Shown: positions 23,582-31,853 of the stretch, piece after piece | Layout: each line of letters starts with the position of its first letter | Numbering within the stretch: position 1 is the first letter of the stretch | Source: Verrucomicrobiia bacterium | GTDB lineage: Bacteria; Verrucomicrobiota; Verrucomicrobiia; Limisphaerales; JAJOIW01 | Assembly (NCBI GenBank): GCA_030425355.1 | Contig: JAUIAG010000008.1 | Location: 1-44,550, forward strand | Direction of reading: 5' to 3' | Length of the DNA stretch: 44,550 bases | Notes under the pieces: generated by a model | Seen by the model: only the letters and a program-made list of their open reading frames with translations | Databases searched by the model: none | What the model was told of the DNA's origin: nothing | Translations under genes and position numbers: made by a program

Positions 23582-25750
23582 ATGGTTATTCAGCTAATCA
23601 GCGTCCACGGACTTTTCAGGGGCGGCAAACTTGAAATTGGTCGTGATGCGGATAATGGCGGGCAGATTATATATGTGATGGAACTTGCCAGGGCCCTGAG
23701 TGAGCACCCCGATGTCACAAAGGTCTACCTGTTCACCAGAAGAATCGACGACCCCACCGTCGAAAAAATCTACGCCGAACCTGTCGAAGAAATTTCGGAA
23801 AAATTTGAGATCCGCCGCGTGTGGTGTGGAGGGAAGAAGTATCTGGTCAAGGAGCAGCTGTGGCCATCCCTTGATGAGTTTGTCACCAACACCATCCAGA
23901 TGATCAAGAGTGACGGGCTGACGATTGACTGGATTCATTCCCATTATGCGGACGCCGGATATGTGGCGGCCGAGCTGTCGGCATATCTCCACCTGCCCTT
24001 CGCACACTCTGCGCATTCGCTTGGCCGCCCGAAGCTGGAGAAGCTGGTGGATTCCGGCATGAGCAAACAGGAGAGCTTCCAGAGGTATCAGTTCGAGCAG
24101 CGCTTCGCCGCCGAGGAATCCGTGCTGGCCAACTCGGAATTCGTTGTCACGTCCACAGCGCGGGAGATCAGCCTTTTCTCCGATTACTCCAACGACCACC
24201 TGGCCGAGTATCACGTCATCCCGCCGGGAATTGACTTCGAGCGCTTCCACCCGTATTTCGATGATCTTTTCGACACCAACCAGAAGCCGCTCGAGGAAAA
24301 GCAGGCCATGCAGAACCTGGTGGAGCGCATGCAGGTCTTTCTCAAGGAACCGACCAAGCCGATGATTCTGGCGGTATGCCGGCCTGACCGGAAGAAGAAC
24401 ATCGACGGACTGATACACGCGTATGGCAGCGATCCCGAACTTCAGGCACTGGCCAATCTGGTGATATTTGCCGGCATCCGCGGTGACATCACCAACATGC
24501 CCGACGGCGCCCGCGAAGTCCTCACAGAGATCCTTCTGCTGATGGACAAGTACAACCTCTACGGGAAAATAGCCATTCCCAAGGACCACGACAGCAAGTT
24601 TGAAGTCCCGGAACTCTACCGTCACTGCGCGCGCCTCAAAGGCGTGTTCGTGAATATCGCGCTGACCGAGCCATTCGGACTGACCCTGCTGGAAGCCACC
24701 GCATGCGGGTGTCCGGTTGTCGCCACAAACCACGGCGGGCCCACCGAAATCCTTCCCAAATGCAAAAACGGGACGCTGGTCGAACCGACCGACACAGCGG
24801 AGATTCAGAAGGCTTTGAGAGACATCCTCATCGACCAGGAACACTGGAAGGAACTGTCCGCCGGCGGAGTCAGGAACGTCCTCGAGAACTTCGGGTGGCC
24901 CACCCACGTTGAGACCTATCTGAAAATTGTCCGCGCCAACCGTGAGTCATCCAGTGGTTTCGGCATCAAGAACATCAACAAGATCCCGGTTGTTCAACAG
25001 CGTCTCAAGGTCTCCAACAGGATGCTGGTCTCCGATATTGATGGCACGCTCATCAATGAAAATGGAGACTATCAGGGGCTTGATGAACTGAAGGACCTGC
25101 TGAAACACAGGGACAATGATTTCATCTTCGGGCTGGCGACAGGCAGGTCTCTGGAGCTGACGCGAGAAATCATCCGGGAGTTTGATGTTCCTGATCCGGA
25201 TTTCGTCATCTGCTCGGTGGGCTCATATATTTATTACGGGCTTGAAGAGAATCTGATCGACAAAGGCTGGGAGCAGTTTATCAGCTATAACTGGAACCGG
25301 GACCGCATCACCGATGCCCTCAGGGATGTCAGGGGCATCACCCCTCAGGAACCCGACAGACAGAATAATTACAAGATCTCCTACTACATCTGCTCGGATG
25401 AATTCAATCTCGAGGAGCTGCAGGAGACGCTGCGCCCGCTCATGCGGCGTATGAATCTGGTTGTTTCCCGGAACGCCTATGTCGACATCCTTCCCAAGCG
25501 GTGCTCCAAGGGACGTGCAGTGCGGTACCTCAGCCAGAAATGGGCTGTCCCCCTCAGCAACACTGTGGTCGCCGGCGATACCGGCAATGACCTCGATATG
25601 TTCCAGGGATCGGCCCGAGGCGTGATCGTCAATAATTACTCCAAGGACCTCGATGTACTCAAAGGGACGAGGAACAATTATTTTGCCGACAATATCAGCG
25701 CCCAGGGCATTCTCGAAGGACTCCGGCATTTCCAGTTCATCGAATCCTGA
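23582..25750 (+). CDS. Sucrose-phosphate synthase fused to sucrose-phosphate phosphatase (GT4 + HAD)
   Basis: A 722-residue two-domain enzyme. Residues 1-460 form a GT4 glycosyltransferase with the sucrose-synthase-type start HGLFRGGKLEIGRDADNGGQ, AHSLGRPKLEKL, the phosphate/nucleotide site CRPDRKKNIDG, and the E-x7-E motif beginning Glu363 (EPFGLTLLEATACGCP). Residues 475-722 are an HAD phosphatase with motif I DIDGTL at 485-490 (both Asp present), motif II LATGRS, a lysine-bearing GRAVRYL, and motif IV AGDTGNDLDMF. All catalytic HAD residues are present, unlike in some cyanobacterial fusions whose phosphatase part is degenerate. It should make sucrose from UDP- or ADP-glucose and fructose 6-phosphate in one polypeptide; mannosylfructose chemistry is an alternative. 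A GH32-like gene follows after 161 bp. Confidence 0.9.
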   Translation: MVIQLISVHGLFRGGKLEIGRDADNGGQIIYVMELARALSEHPDVTKVYLFTRRIDDPTVEKIYAEPVEEISEKFEIRRVWCGGKKYLVKEQLWPSLDEFVTNTIQMIKSDGLTIDWIHSHYADAGYVAAELSAYLHLPFAHSAHSLGRPKLEKLVDSGMSKQESFQRYQFEQRFAAEESVLANSEFVVTSTAREISLFSDYSNDHLAEYHVIPPGIDFERFHPYFDDLFDTNQKPLEEKQAMQNLVERMQVFLKEPTKPMILAVCRPDRKKNIDGLIHAYGSDPELQALANLVIFAGIRGDITNMPDGAREVLTEILLLMDKYNLYGKIAIPKDHDSKFEVPELYRHCARLKGVFVNIALTEPFGLTLLEATACGCPVVATNHGGPTEILPKCKNGTLVEPTDTAEIQKALRDILIDQEHWKELSAGGVRNVLENFGWPTHVETYLKIVRANRESSSGFGIKNINKIPVVQQRLKVSNRMLVSDIDGTLINENGDYQGLDELKDLLKHRDNDFIFGLATGRSLELTREIIREFDVPDPDFVICSVGSYIYYGLEENLIDKGWEQFISYNWNRDRITDALRDVRGITPQEPDRQNNYKISYYICSDEFNLEELQETLRPLMRRMNLVVSRNAYVDILPKRCSKGRAVRYLSQKWAVPLSNTVVAGDTGNDLDMFQGSARGVIVNNYSKDLDVLKGTRNNYFADNISAQGILEGLRHFQFIES

Positions 25751-25843
25751 CATAGCATCCGGAGTGCGGCAGCGCAGGGACGCCCGCACCACCCGCTGCT
25801 GCAGGGGATGAAAACCGGACACGCCCGACGGAATCCCGCCACC

Positions 25844-25872
25844 GCGTTTTCATTTTATTTCATTTATATACT
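25844..25872 (+). promoter_or_regulatory. Possible promoter of the GH32-like gene
   Basis: An AT-rich block stands out in G+C-rich surroundings. TATACT (25867-25872) is a good -10 match, 39 bp before the ATG; the -35 position (about 25844-25849) is poor. It would let the glycosidase be expressed apart from the synthase. Confidence 0.3.
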
Positions 25873-25911
25873 CTTTTTATTGGAATCAGATTCAAACACA
25901 GATAACCGACC

Positions 25912-27417
25912 ATGTACTCAGGAAGAGGATTCAGAGAATCAGAGATCGGGGACATTGAGATCATCAAGGCTGGAGACACATTTCATCTGTTTCACCTGAT
26001 CCTCCCGAATCATGACTACATTGCGCATGCGATATCAAGGGATTGCATCAACTGGAAGCGCGTGAAAAACGCACTGTGGGTGGGCGACCCCGGTGAATGG
26101 GATGACGACATGCTGTGGACCATGAATATCATCAATAATAACGGCACGTATGAGATGTATTATACCGGCCTCAACCAGAAGGAGCATGGGCTTTATCAGA
26201 AGATAGGGAAGGCTGTCAGCAAGGATCTCATGGAGTGGAAAAAGGTCGAGGAGCCGCCTTTTCCCATTGAGCCGCGGGGACCTTTCTATGAAACGAGAGA
26301 CAACAACAACCGCGAATGGGTCAGCTTCCGCGATCCATTCATCTTCGACTACGAGGGCAGGCATTATATTCTGATGTGCGCCCGGAGTAATTCGGGGGTG
26401 ATGTCACGCAGAGGTCTTGTGGGAATCTACGAACTCCAGGACGGTGAGGCGGTGCCACTGCCTCCGCTCTTCTACCCGCGGGTCTATGATGATATCGAGT
26501 GTCCCTGCCTCCTTGAAATTGGAAGCCAGTTTTATCTGATAGGATCGATCCGGGAGGACATCAAGGTCCACTACTGGTATGCGGACAGCTTCATGGGTGA
26601 GTATCAGAGTTTCCACGACAATGTGCTGATGCCCCAGGGCAACTATGCGGCGCGGGTGACCCGGGATGGCGGGAGGTATCTTCTCTATTGTTTCTATGTT
26701 TCCGGCGAGGAGGTGGAGAATGCACACAGATACCTGCCTCCGCCCAAAGAACTCTCGGTTGATGATCACGGGAAACTGGTCCTGCGCAGCTATTATCGCT
26801 GGACTGAGAAAATCACCAGAACTGTGAGCATGGAAACCCTTGCCAAACTCATACCGATACTCAACAACCCCACCGCCGAACACGTCCGGAAGACTCCACA
26901 CCGGTGGCGTATGTCCAGCTCAAACGGTTATGAGATATTTCTCTTCAAAAGCCCCGGCAGGAATATCCTCTGGAGCGGCACCATGCGGGTCACCGGCCTC
27001 GGAAAGTGCGGCTTTGTCTTCGAATCGGATCTGGACGGTAATGCCTATTATATTTCGCTGGATGTCGTGCAGGGACTGGCTCAAATCCGGCTCTGGGGCG
27101 TTAATCCTGATGATATTCACCGGGATTATATCTTCAAGAATATCCAGTCGAACAATTTCCGGCCGAGCCCCGAGCTGCTCCATAATTTCCAGTTGATCCG
27201 CTATGGATCCTATATTGAGTTTTCCATTGACGGGGAAGTGATAATCTCACTGGTCGACGCCTCATATAACGGGCACTTCTGCGGCATATACTGTGAAAGC
27301 GCGGAAGTCGAACTTATCGATCCGGAAATCCACCAGCTCAACGACACCGAGCTGGACGAACTCGAGAACTTTCAGCTGTTCGAGGAACTGCATCATGCCC
27401 CGATTCCATCGCCCTGA
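25912..27417 (+). CDS. Cytoplasmic GH32-like glycosidase (clan J beta-propeller)
   Basis: A 501-residue protein without a signal peptide. The first 300 residues follow the GH32 pattern: DTFHLFH near 22-28, AISRDCINWKRV at 40-51, YEMYYTG at 80-86, the transition-state motif RDP at 140-142 (FRDPFIF), and the acid/base motif ECP at 196-198 (IECPCLL). The usual WMNDPNG nucleophile block is replaced by EIGDIEII, leaving Asp14 as the only good candidate nucleophile. A beta-sandwich-like C-terminal part follows (about 320-480: GYEIFLFKSPGRNILWSGTM, YIEFSIDGEVIISLVD), as in GH32. Next to a sucrose-phosphate synthase/phosphatase fusion, a role in cleaving the same disaccharide inside the cell is likely. 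Activity is not certain, given the altered block. Confidence 0.75.
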   Translation: MYSGRGFRESEIGDIEIIKAGDTFHLFHLILPNHDYIAHAISRDCINWKRVKNALWVGDPGEWDDDMLWTMNIINNNGTYEMYYTGLNQKEHGLYQKIGKAVSKDLMEWKKVEEPPFPIEPRGPFYETRDNNNREWVSFRDPFIFDYEGRHYILMCARSNSGVMSRRGLVGIYELQDGEAVPLPPLFYPRVYDDIECPCLLEIGSQFYLIGSIREDIKVHYWYADSFMGEYQSFHDNVLMPQGNYAARVTRDGGRYLLYCFYVSGEEVENAHRYLPPPKELSVDDHGKLVLRSYYRWTEKITRTVSMETLAKLIPILNNPTAEHVRKTPHRWRMSSSNGYEIFLFKSPGRNILWSGTMRVTGLGKCGFVFESDLDGNAYYISLDVVQGLAQIRLWGVNPDDIHRDYIFKNIQSNNFRPSPELLHNFQLIRYGSYIEFSIDGEVIISLVDASYNGHFCGIYCESAEVELIDPEIHQLNDTELDELENFQLFEELHHAPIPSP

Positions 27418-27567
27418 GGCACTTCGGAGTCCAGGGCCGGATAAGCCGGCGCGTTTTGCCGGACAGAGGGACCAGATACAGCCGCACCGTCAATAATCTG
27501 ACGCGTCCGCATTGAAATCCGGCCGCAGTGCCTGACTGTGGAGTGACGAAGGGAAAGAACGGATCAC

Positions 27568-28770
27568 ATGATCAAGGCACCCATACCTGCCGATGAGCAG
27601 GAGCGGCAGAAGGATCTGCTGGAATTACGCATCCTCGACACCGAACCGGAGGAACGATTTGACCGGATCACGCGGACGGCGCAGGCACTTTTCGGGGTGC
27701 GTATCAGTTACATTGCGCTGCTTGAGGGCAATCGTCAGTGGTTCAAGTCGGCATGCGGACTGAGCACTCCGGAAACACCGCGGGACATCTCATTCTGCGG
27801 CCACGCGATTATGGAGGACCGCCTTCTGGTTGTGCCGGACGCCTTCGAGGACGAGCGGTTTCACGACAACCCTCTGGTCAGGGGCGAACCGTTTGTCCGT
27901 TTTTATGCGGGAAGACCGCTCAGGTCCTACCGTGGCCACAAGGTGGGAACACTCTGCGTGGCAGACACCCGCCCCAGGACCCTGGATGAAAAGGAGATCC
28001 GGCTTCTTGAGGACCTGGCGACCATGGTCGAGGACCAGTTCAACCTCGTCGAGGTTTCGGAGCTCCAGGTAAAACTGAGGAGGGCTCATGAAGATCTGCG
28101 AAGATCCAATGACTTCATCCGGCAGGTATTCGGCAGGTATGCCGGTGACGCGCTGGTGAGCCGGATCCTCGAAGAACCGGGGACCGTACATCTCGGCGGG
28201 GAACGACGGACCATCTCCATCCTCGTCAGTGACCTTCGTGGCTTCACCAGCCTTTCGACCCGCGTGCCACCGGACAAACTCGTCGACATTCTCAATGTTT
28301 ACTTTGAGACCATGATCGAGAAGGTGGAAGAACACGGTGGAATCATCCTCGACTTCGCCGGTGACGGGATGTTTGTCGCTTTCGGTGCCCTGCCCCCTTA
28401 TGAGGACCACTCGACCCGGGCACTTGAGTGCGCCATTGCCATGCAGGAGGGAATGCAGAAACTGCATGAGGAGGTCGCGGCTGTTCGGGAACACAATTTG
28501 AGGATGGGCATCGGGATCAACACCGGTGATGCGGTGGTTGGAAACGTCGGCTCACACCGGCGCATGAAATTCGGTGCGGTCGGAGCCCAGGTCAATCTCG
28601 CGGCACGGATCGAGGGATTCTCGGTCGGCGGGCAGATTCTGGTTTCCACCAGCACGCTGGAAACGGCCTCGAGACACTTTCAAACCGAAGGAAAACTTCG
28701 GGTCAAGATGAAGGGAATTGATTCCCCCTTCACCATCCATGAACTGAGCAGCCCGGCCGACCTTTCGTGA
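27568..28770 (+). CDS. GAF domain class III nucleotide cyclase
   Basis: A 400-residue cytoplasmic protein. A GAF domain covers about residues 20-160 (LLELRILDTEPEERFDRITR, DISFCGHAI, FYAGRPLRS, GTLCVAD). A short helical linker (VSELQVKLRRAHEDLRRSND) leads to a class III cyclase domain from about 195. The metal-binding aspartates are present: Asp222 in SDLRGFTSLS and Asp266 in DFAGDGMFVAFG. The base-selecting loop reads KFGAVGAQVNLAARIEG, so the Asp usual in VGD/IGD is Ala340. A product of cAMP is likely but not certain. The GAF domain would sense a small ligand or redox state. It is 150 bp after the GH32-like gene on the same strand. Confidence 0.9.
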   Translation: MIKAPIPADEQERQKDLLELRILDTEPEERFDRITRTAQALFGVRISYIALLEGNRQWFKSACGLSTPETPRDISFCGHAIMEDRLLVVPDAFEDERFHDNPLVRGEPFVRFYAGRPLRSYRGHKVGTLCVADTRPRTLDEKEIRLLEDLATMVEDQFNLVEVSELQVKLRRAHEDLRRSNDFIRQVFGRYAGDALVSRILEEPGTVHLGGERRTISILVSDLRGFTSLSTRVPPDKLVDILNVYFETMIEKVEEHGGIILDFAGDGMFVAFGALPPYEDHSTRALECAIAMQEGMQKLHEEVAAVREHNLRMGIGINTGDAVVGNVGSHRRMKFGAVGAQVNLAARIEGFSVGGQILVSTSTLETASRHFQTEGKLRVKMKGIDSPFTIHELSSPADLS

Positions 28771-28818
28771 TGTGAATGATGGTTGAAGCACCACGGTATC
28801 ACTGTCAGAATACCGGTT

Positions 28819-31800
28819 ATGAAAAGCCGCGGGTTCTTGAGAAGTCTGTTTTGCGCTTTGGTCATCGTCGAGGGATTGACAGGAGCGGGAACAGGAACTG
28901 GCGCCAGGGTGAGTGCTTCGCCGTCGGGCACTGCCGGCTGGGCCGTTAGCGGGGATGGCCTCCACCATCATCCGGGAATCAGAATCAGCCTCTGGGCGAG
29001 TGAGCCCATGATCGTCGATCCCGTCGCCGTCTGCTTCGATGAACACGAGAATGCCTATGTGGTGGAGATGCGGGATTATCCCTACGGTTTCGGCGAAGAG
29101 CGTCGTGGTGGCGGGACCATACGGCTGCTCAGGGACGTGGACCTCGACGGCAGGGCAGACACCAGCACCCTGTTTGCCACCGGTCTGAGTTTTCCCACAA
29201 CCATCATGCCATGGAAAGAAGGCGTGCTGGTCGGAGCCCCCCCTGAAGTGCTCTACCTGGCTGACACCGACGGTGACGACGTCGCCGACCACAGGGAAGT
29301 CATCATCAGCGGGTTCGAACTCGGAGTCACCGACAGCAATATGAACTCGCTGACATGGGGACCGGACAACCGCGTTCATGGTGCAAACGGCGGTGCAGGC
29401 GGCACCATCCAGACCACCGGGACAACACGCCCACCCATCGATCTCAGCGATGCCGATTTCGCGTGGGATCCCGCATCCGGCGCCCTTGAAAGAACGGCTC
29501 AGACCGGTGGTGGATTCGGCCTGGTTTTCAACCATCGCGGTGATTCATTCACCACCTACAATATCGACTACCTGCAACAGCAGTTCATTCCACTCCGCTA
29601 CCATACCGGGGATTCGGGAATCCGGCAGAGTCAGCTCACCCGGAATATTTCTGTTCATGGGGCCATGGCGAGAATCTATCCCGTCTCACGCCAGGAAACA
29701 CGCGTCAACCACCCCGAACAGGCGGGTTACTTTTCCTCGGCAGGCGGAATGGGTATCCTTGAGGCCCCGTATTTCGGCGAGGAACTTGCCCCAAGTATCT
29801 TCGTCTGCGACGTCGTCGGAAACCTCGTTCACCGGGATCTCCTTCAACCGGATGGGCCGGTCTGGAGTGCCTCGAGGGCACCGGAAGAACTGGAGCGTGA
29901 ATTCATTGCCAGCGAGGATTTATGGTTCCGCCCCGTGGGTCTGCATTACGGTCCGGATGGAGCCCTCTACCTTGTGGACATGCAGCGGGCGGTGATTGAA
30001 CACCCGGACTACATACCGGCCAAGGTGCTTGAGAATATGGACTACCGTGCAGGTGAAGATCGCGGCAGGATTTACCGGATCACTCCACAGGATCCCACTG
30101 CACTTCCCGACCGCTTCCCCTTTTCGATGAGTCCCGCGTCGCATCTCGCGGGCGGACTAGAGTCCCCGAACCCGTGGGTGCGCCAGACGGCCAGGCGGCT
30201 GATGGTGACAGAGATACCTCCACGGAGCGTCCCCGTCGGCAAACTTCGGAAATCGGCCCTTGGCGGCAGAACCCGTGAGTCGCGGATTGAGGCCCTGCGG
30301 ACACTCATGGGCACCGGAAATCTTGAACCGGATCTTCTCCTGCAGACCATGGCTGATCCGGATCCGGCAGTTGTCATCACGGCACTGAGGCTGTCCGAGA
30401 ACCTCGCAGCCTCGGGAGGAATTTTCGGGGCCCAGAGCGGGCTCCTGCAGCACAGGAATCAGGCTGTGCGCTTTCAGGCAGCATTGAGTCTCTCCAGCTC
30501 CCCGATGCGTCCGAATCTCGATCCGACGCTGCTGTTTGAATCCTGGATTCGTGACCACGGGAATGACGATCACCGGCTTGCCTTGAGGATACTCGCCGGT
30601 TCCGATTCGCCGCGGCTGCTCGATCGTATACTTTCCCGACCGGACGTCAGGCGGGTTCTGTCCGGATCAGTCGACCTGATCGAACAGTCCGCGCGGGTGG
30701 CCAGCCCCGGTGATGCAACCACACTTGAAAGACTGGTCAGTCTGGCTGTCGAAAGCGGAGACGGCGGCCTTCAAAAAGACGTATTCGGTGCGCTGGCGCG
30801 GGGCCTGAGTTCCAATCCTGCAACCGTGGACCTTCGGGCAGCCATCGCGCCGGGACTCGCTGTGGCGGAATTCGAACCGGCCCCTTCAGCATGGTTTGAG
30901 TACATTGGCCTGTGTAGAATGATTGATGATGATTCACAGCTGCAGCGGCAGATGGAAATTCTCGGCCGACGGGCACGCCGACTGGCAGAAGAGGAATCCA
31001 CCGACCCCGAAACCAGAATGATGGCGATTCGCTCCATGGGTGCCACAGGTAGCAGCGCCAGTGCAGAGGCCCTTGGAGCGCTGCTTCCGTCGCTGCTTTC
31101 ACCCGAACTCCAGGAGACATGTCTGAGAGCCCTGGCCGAGCTGCGTGACAACCGCACCGGTCAATGGATTGCCGCAGCATGGCCGCATATAGCTCCGGGG
31201 CTGCGGACACGCACCATCCAGCTCATACTCAGCCGTGTTCCCTACCGCGAATCACTCCTCGACGCCCTCGAAAACGAAACCATTTCGGTCAGTGAACTGA
31301 ATCTTGATCTCGAGCAGCGACGGACGCTTTTGAGGTGGTCTCCGGAGCCGATCCGTCAAAGAGCCGCAAAGTGGTTCGGCGACGAGGAATATTCCAACCG
31401 CAGTGCTGTGGTGGACGAATGGCTGGCCAGATTGCCGCCGTCCGGCGATACACTGCGTGGAAGTCAGGTATTTTCCGAACGGTGCGCCATATGTCATGTC
31501 GTCGGCGATACCGGCATGGCTATAGGACCGGAACTGACCGGAGTCTTCCACCGCAGCGACGAGGATCTCCTCTCCCATATTCTCGACCCCAATATGGCCA
31601 TCAACCCGAACTACGTCACATGCACCGCCGAGACCGATGATGGGGATTTCCTCACAGGACTTCTCATGAACCAGACCAGCACCGCCATCGAGATAAAGCT
31701 GCTGACCGGTGAATCACGACTGCTGCAGAGGGATTCACTCAAAGCATTCCGCACCGAGAAACGGTCACTGATGCCGGAGGGCCTGGAAGCCGGTCTGACA

Positions 31801-31848
31801 CCGCATGATCTGAAATCCCTGGTTCTTTTCCTCCAGGAAAGCCGCTGA
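28819..31848 (+). CDS. PVC-type membrane-bound dehydrogenase/HEAT/cytochrome c protein
   Basis: A 1009-residue exported protein. A signal peptide is followed from about residue 45 by a beta-propeller of the putative dehydrogenase (PQQ/glucose dehydrogenase-like) type common in PVC bacteria (VCFDEHENAYVVEMRDYPYG, RDVDLDGRADTSTLF, LHYGPDGALYLVDMQ). HEAT-like helical repeats fill about 420-860. The C-terminal haem domain has CAICH at 889-893 (RCAICHVVGDTG), IGPELTG, and the region HILDPNMAINPNYV, matching the Planctomycete/Verrucomicrobia haem-binding domain. It probably oxidises a sugar or alcohol in the periplasm and passes electrons through haem. A TTG at 28783 extends the frame, but ATG 28819 starts the signal peptide. 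It converges with the radical SAM gene, 5 bp away. Confidence 0.88.
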   Translation: MKSRGFLRSLFCALVIVEGLTGAGTGTGARVSASPSGTAGWAVSGDGLHHHPGIRISLWASEPMIVDPVAVCFDEHENAYVVEMRDYPYGFGEERRGGGTIRLLRDVDLDGRADTSTLFATGLSFPTTIMPWKEGVLVGAPPEVLYLADTDGDDVADHREVIISGFELGVTDSNMNSLTWGPDNRVHGANGGAGGTIQTTGTTRPPIDLSDADFAWDPASGALERTAQTGGGFGLVFNHRGDSFTTYNIDYLQQQFIPLRYHTGDSGIRQSQLTRNISVHGAMARIYPVSRQETRVNHPEQAGYFSSAGGMGILEAPYFGEELAPSIFVCDVVGNLVHRDLLQPDGPVWSASRAPEELEREFIASEDLWFRPVGLHYGPDGALYLVDMQRAVIEHPDYIPAKVLENMDYRAGEDRGRIYRITPQDPTALPDRFPFSMSPASHLAGGLESPNPWVRQTARRLMVTEIPPRSVPVGKLRKSALGGRTRESRIEALRTLMGTGNLEPDLLLQTMADPDPAVVITALRLSENLAASGGIFGAQSGLLQHRNQAVRFQAALSLSSSPMRPNLDPTLLFESWIRDHGNDDHRLALRILAGSDSPRLLDRILSRPDVRRVLSGSVDLIEQSARVASPGDATTLERLVSLAVESGDGGLQKDVFGALARGLSSNPATVDLRAAIAPGLAVAEFEPAPSAWFEYIGLCRMIDDDSQLQRQMEILGRRARRLAEEESTDPETRMMAIRSMGATGSSASAEALGALLPSLLSPELQETCLRALAELRDNRTGQWIAAAWPHIAPGLRTRTIQLILSRVPYRESLLDALENETISVSELNLDLEQRRTLLRWSPEPIRQRAAKWFGDEEYSNRSAVVDEWLARLPPSGDTLRGSQVFSERCAICHVVGDTGMAIGPELTGVFHRSDEDLLSHILDPNMAINPNYVTCTAETDDGDFLTGLLMNQTSTAIEIKLLTGESRLLQRDSLKAFRTEKRSLMPEGLEAGLTPHDLKSLVLFLQESR

Positions 31849-31853
31849 GTCGG

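Noticed and set aside
23594..24907. Long minus-strand open frame (437 codons)
   Set aside because: It is the mirror of the strongly conserved sucrose-phosphate synthase domain; its protein has no recognisable domain.
27446..27462. Small 5-bp hairpin after the GH32-like gene
   Set aside because: The stem is too short and there is no T-tract after it, so it cannot be supported as a terminator.
28552..29535. Minus-strand open frame of 327 codons
   Set aside because: It crosses the cyclase/cytochrome gene boundary in antisense and shows no domain.
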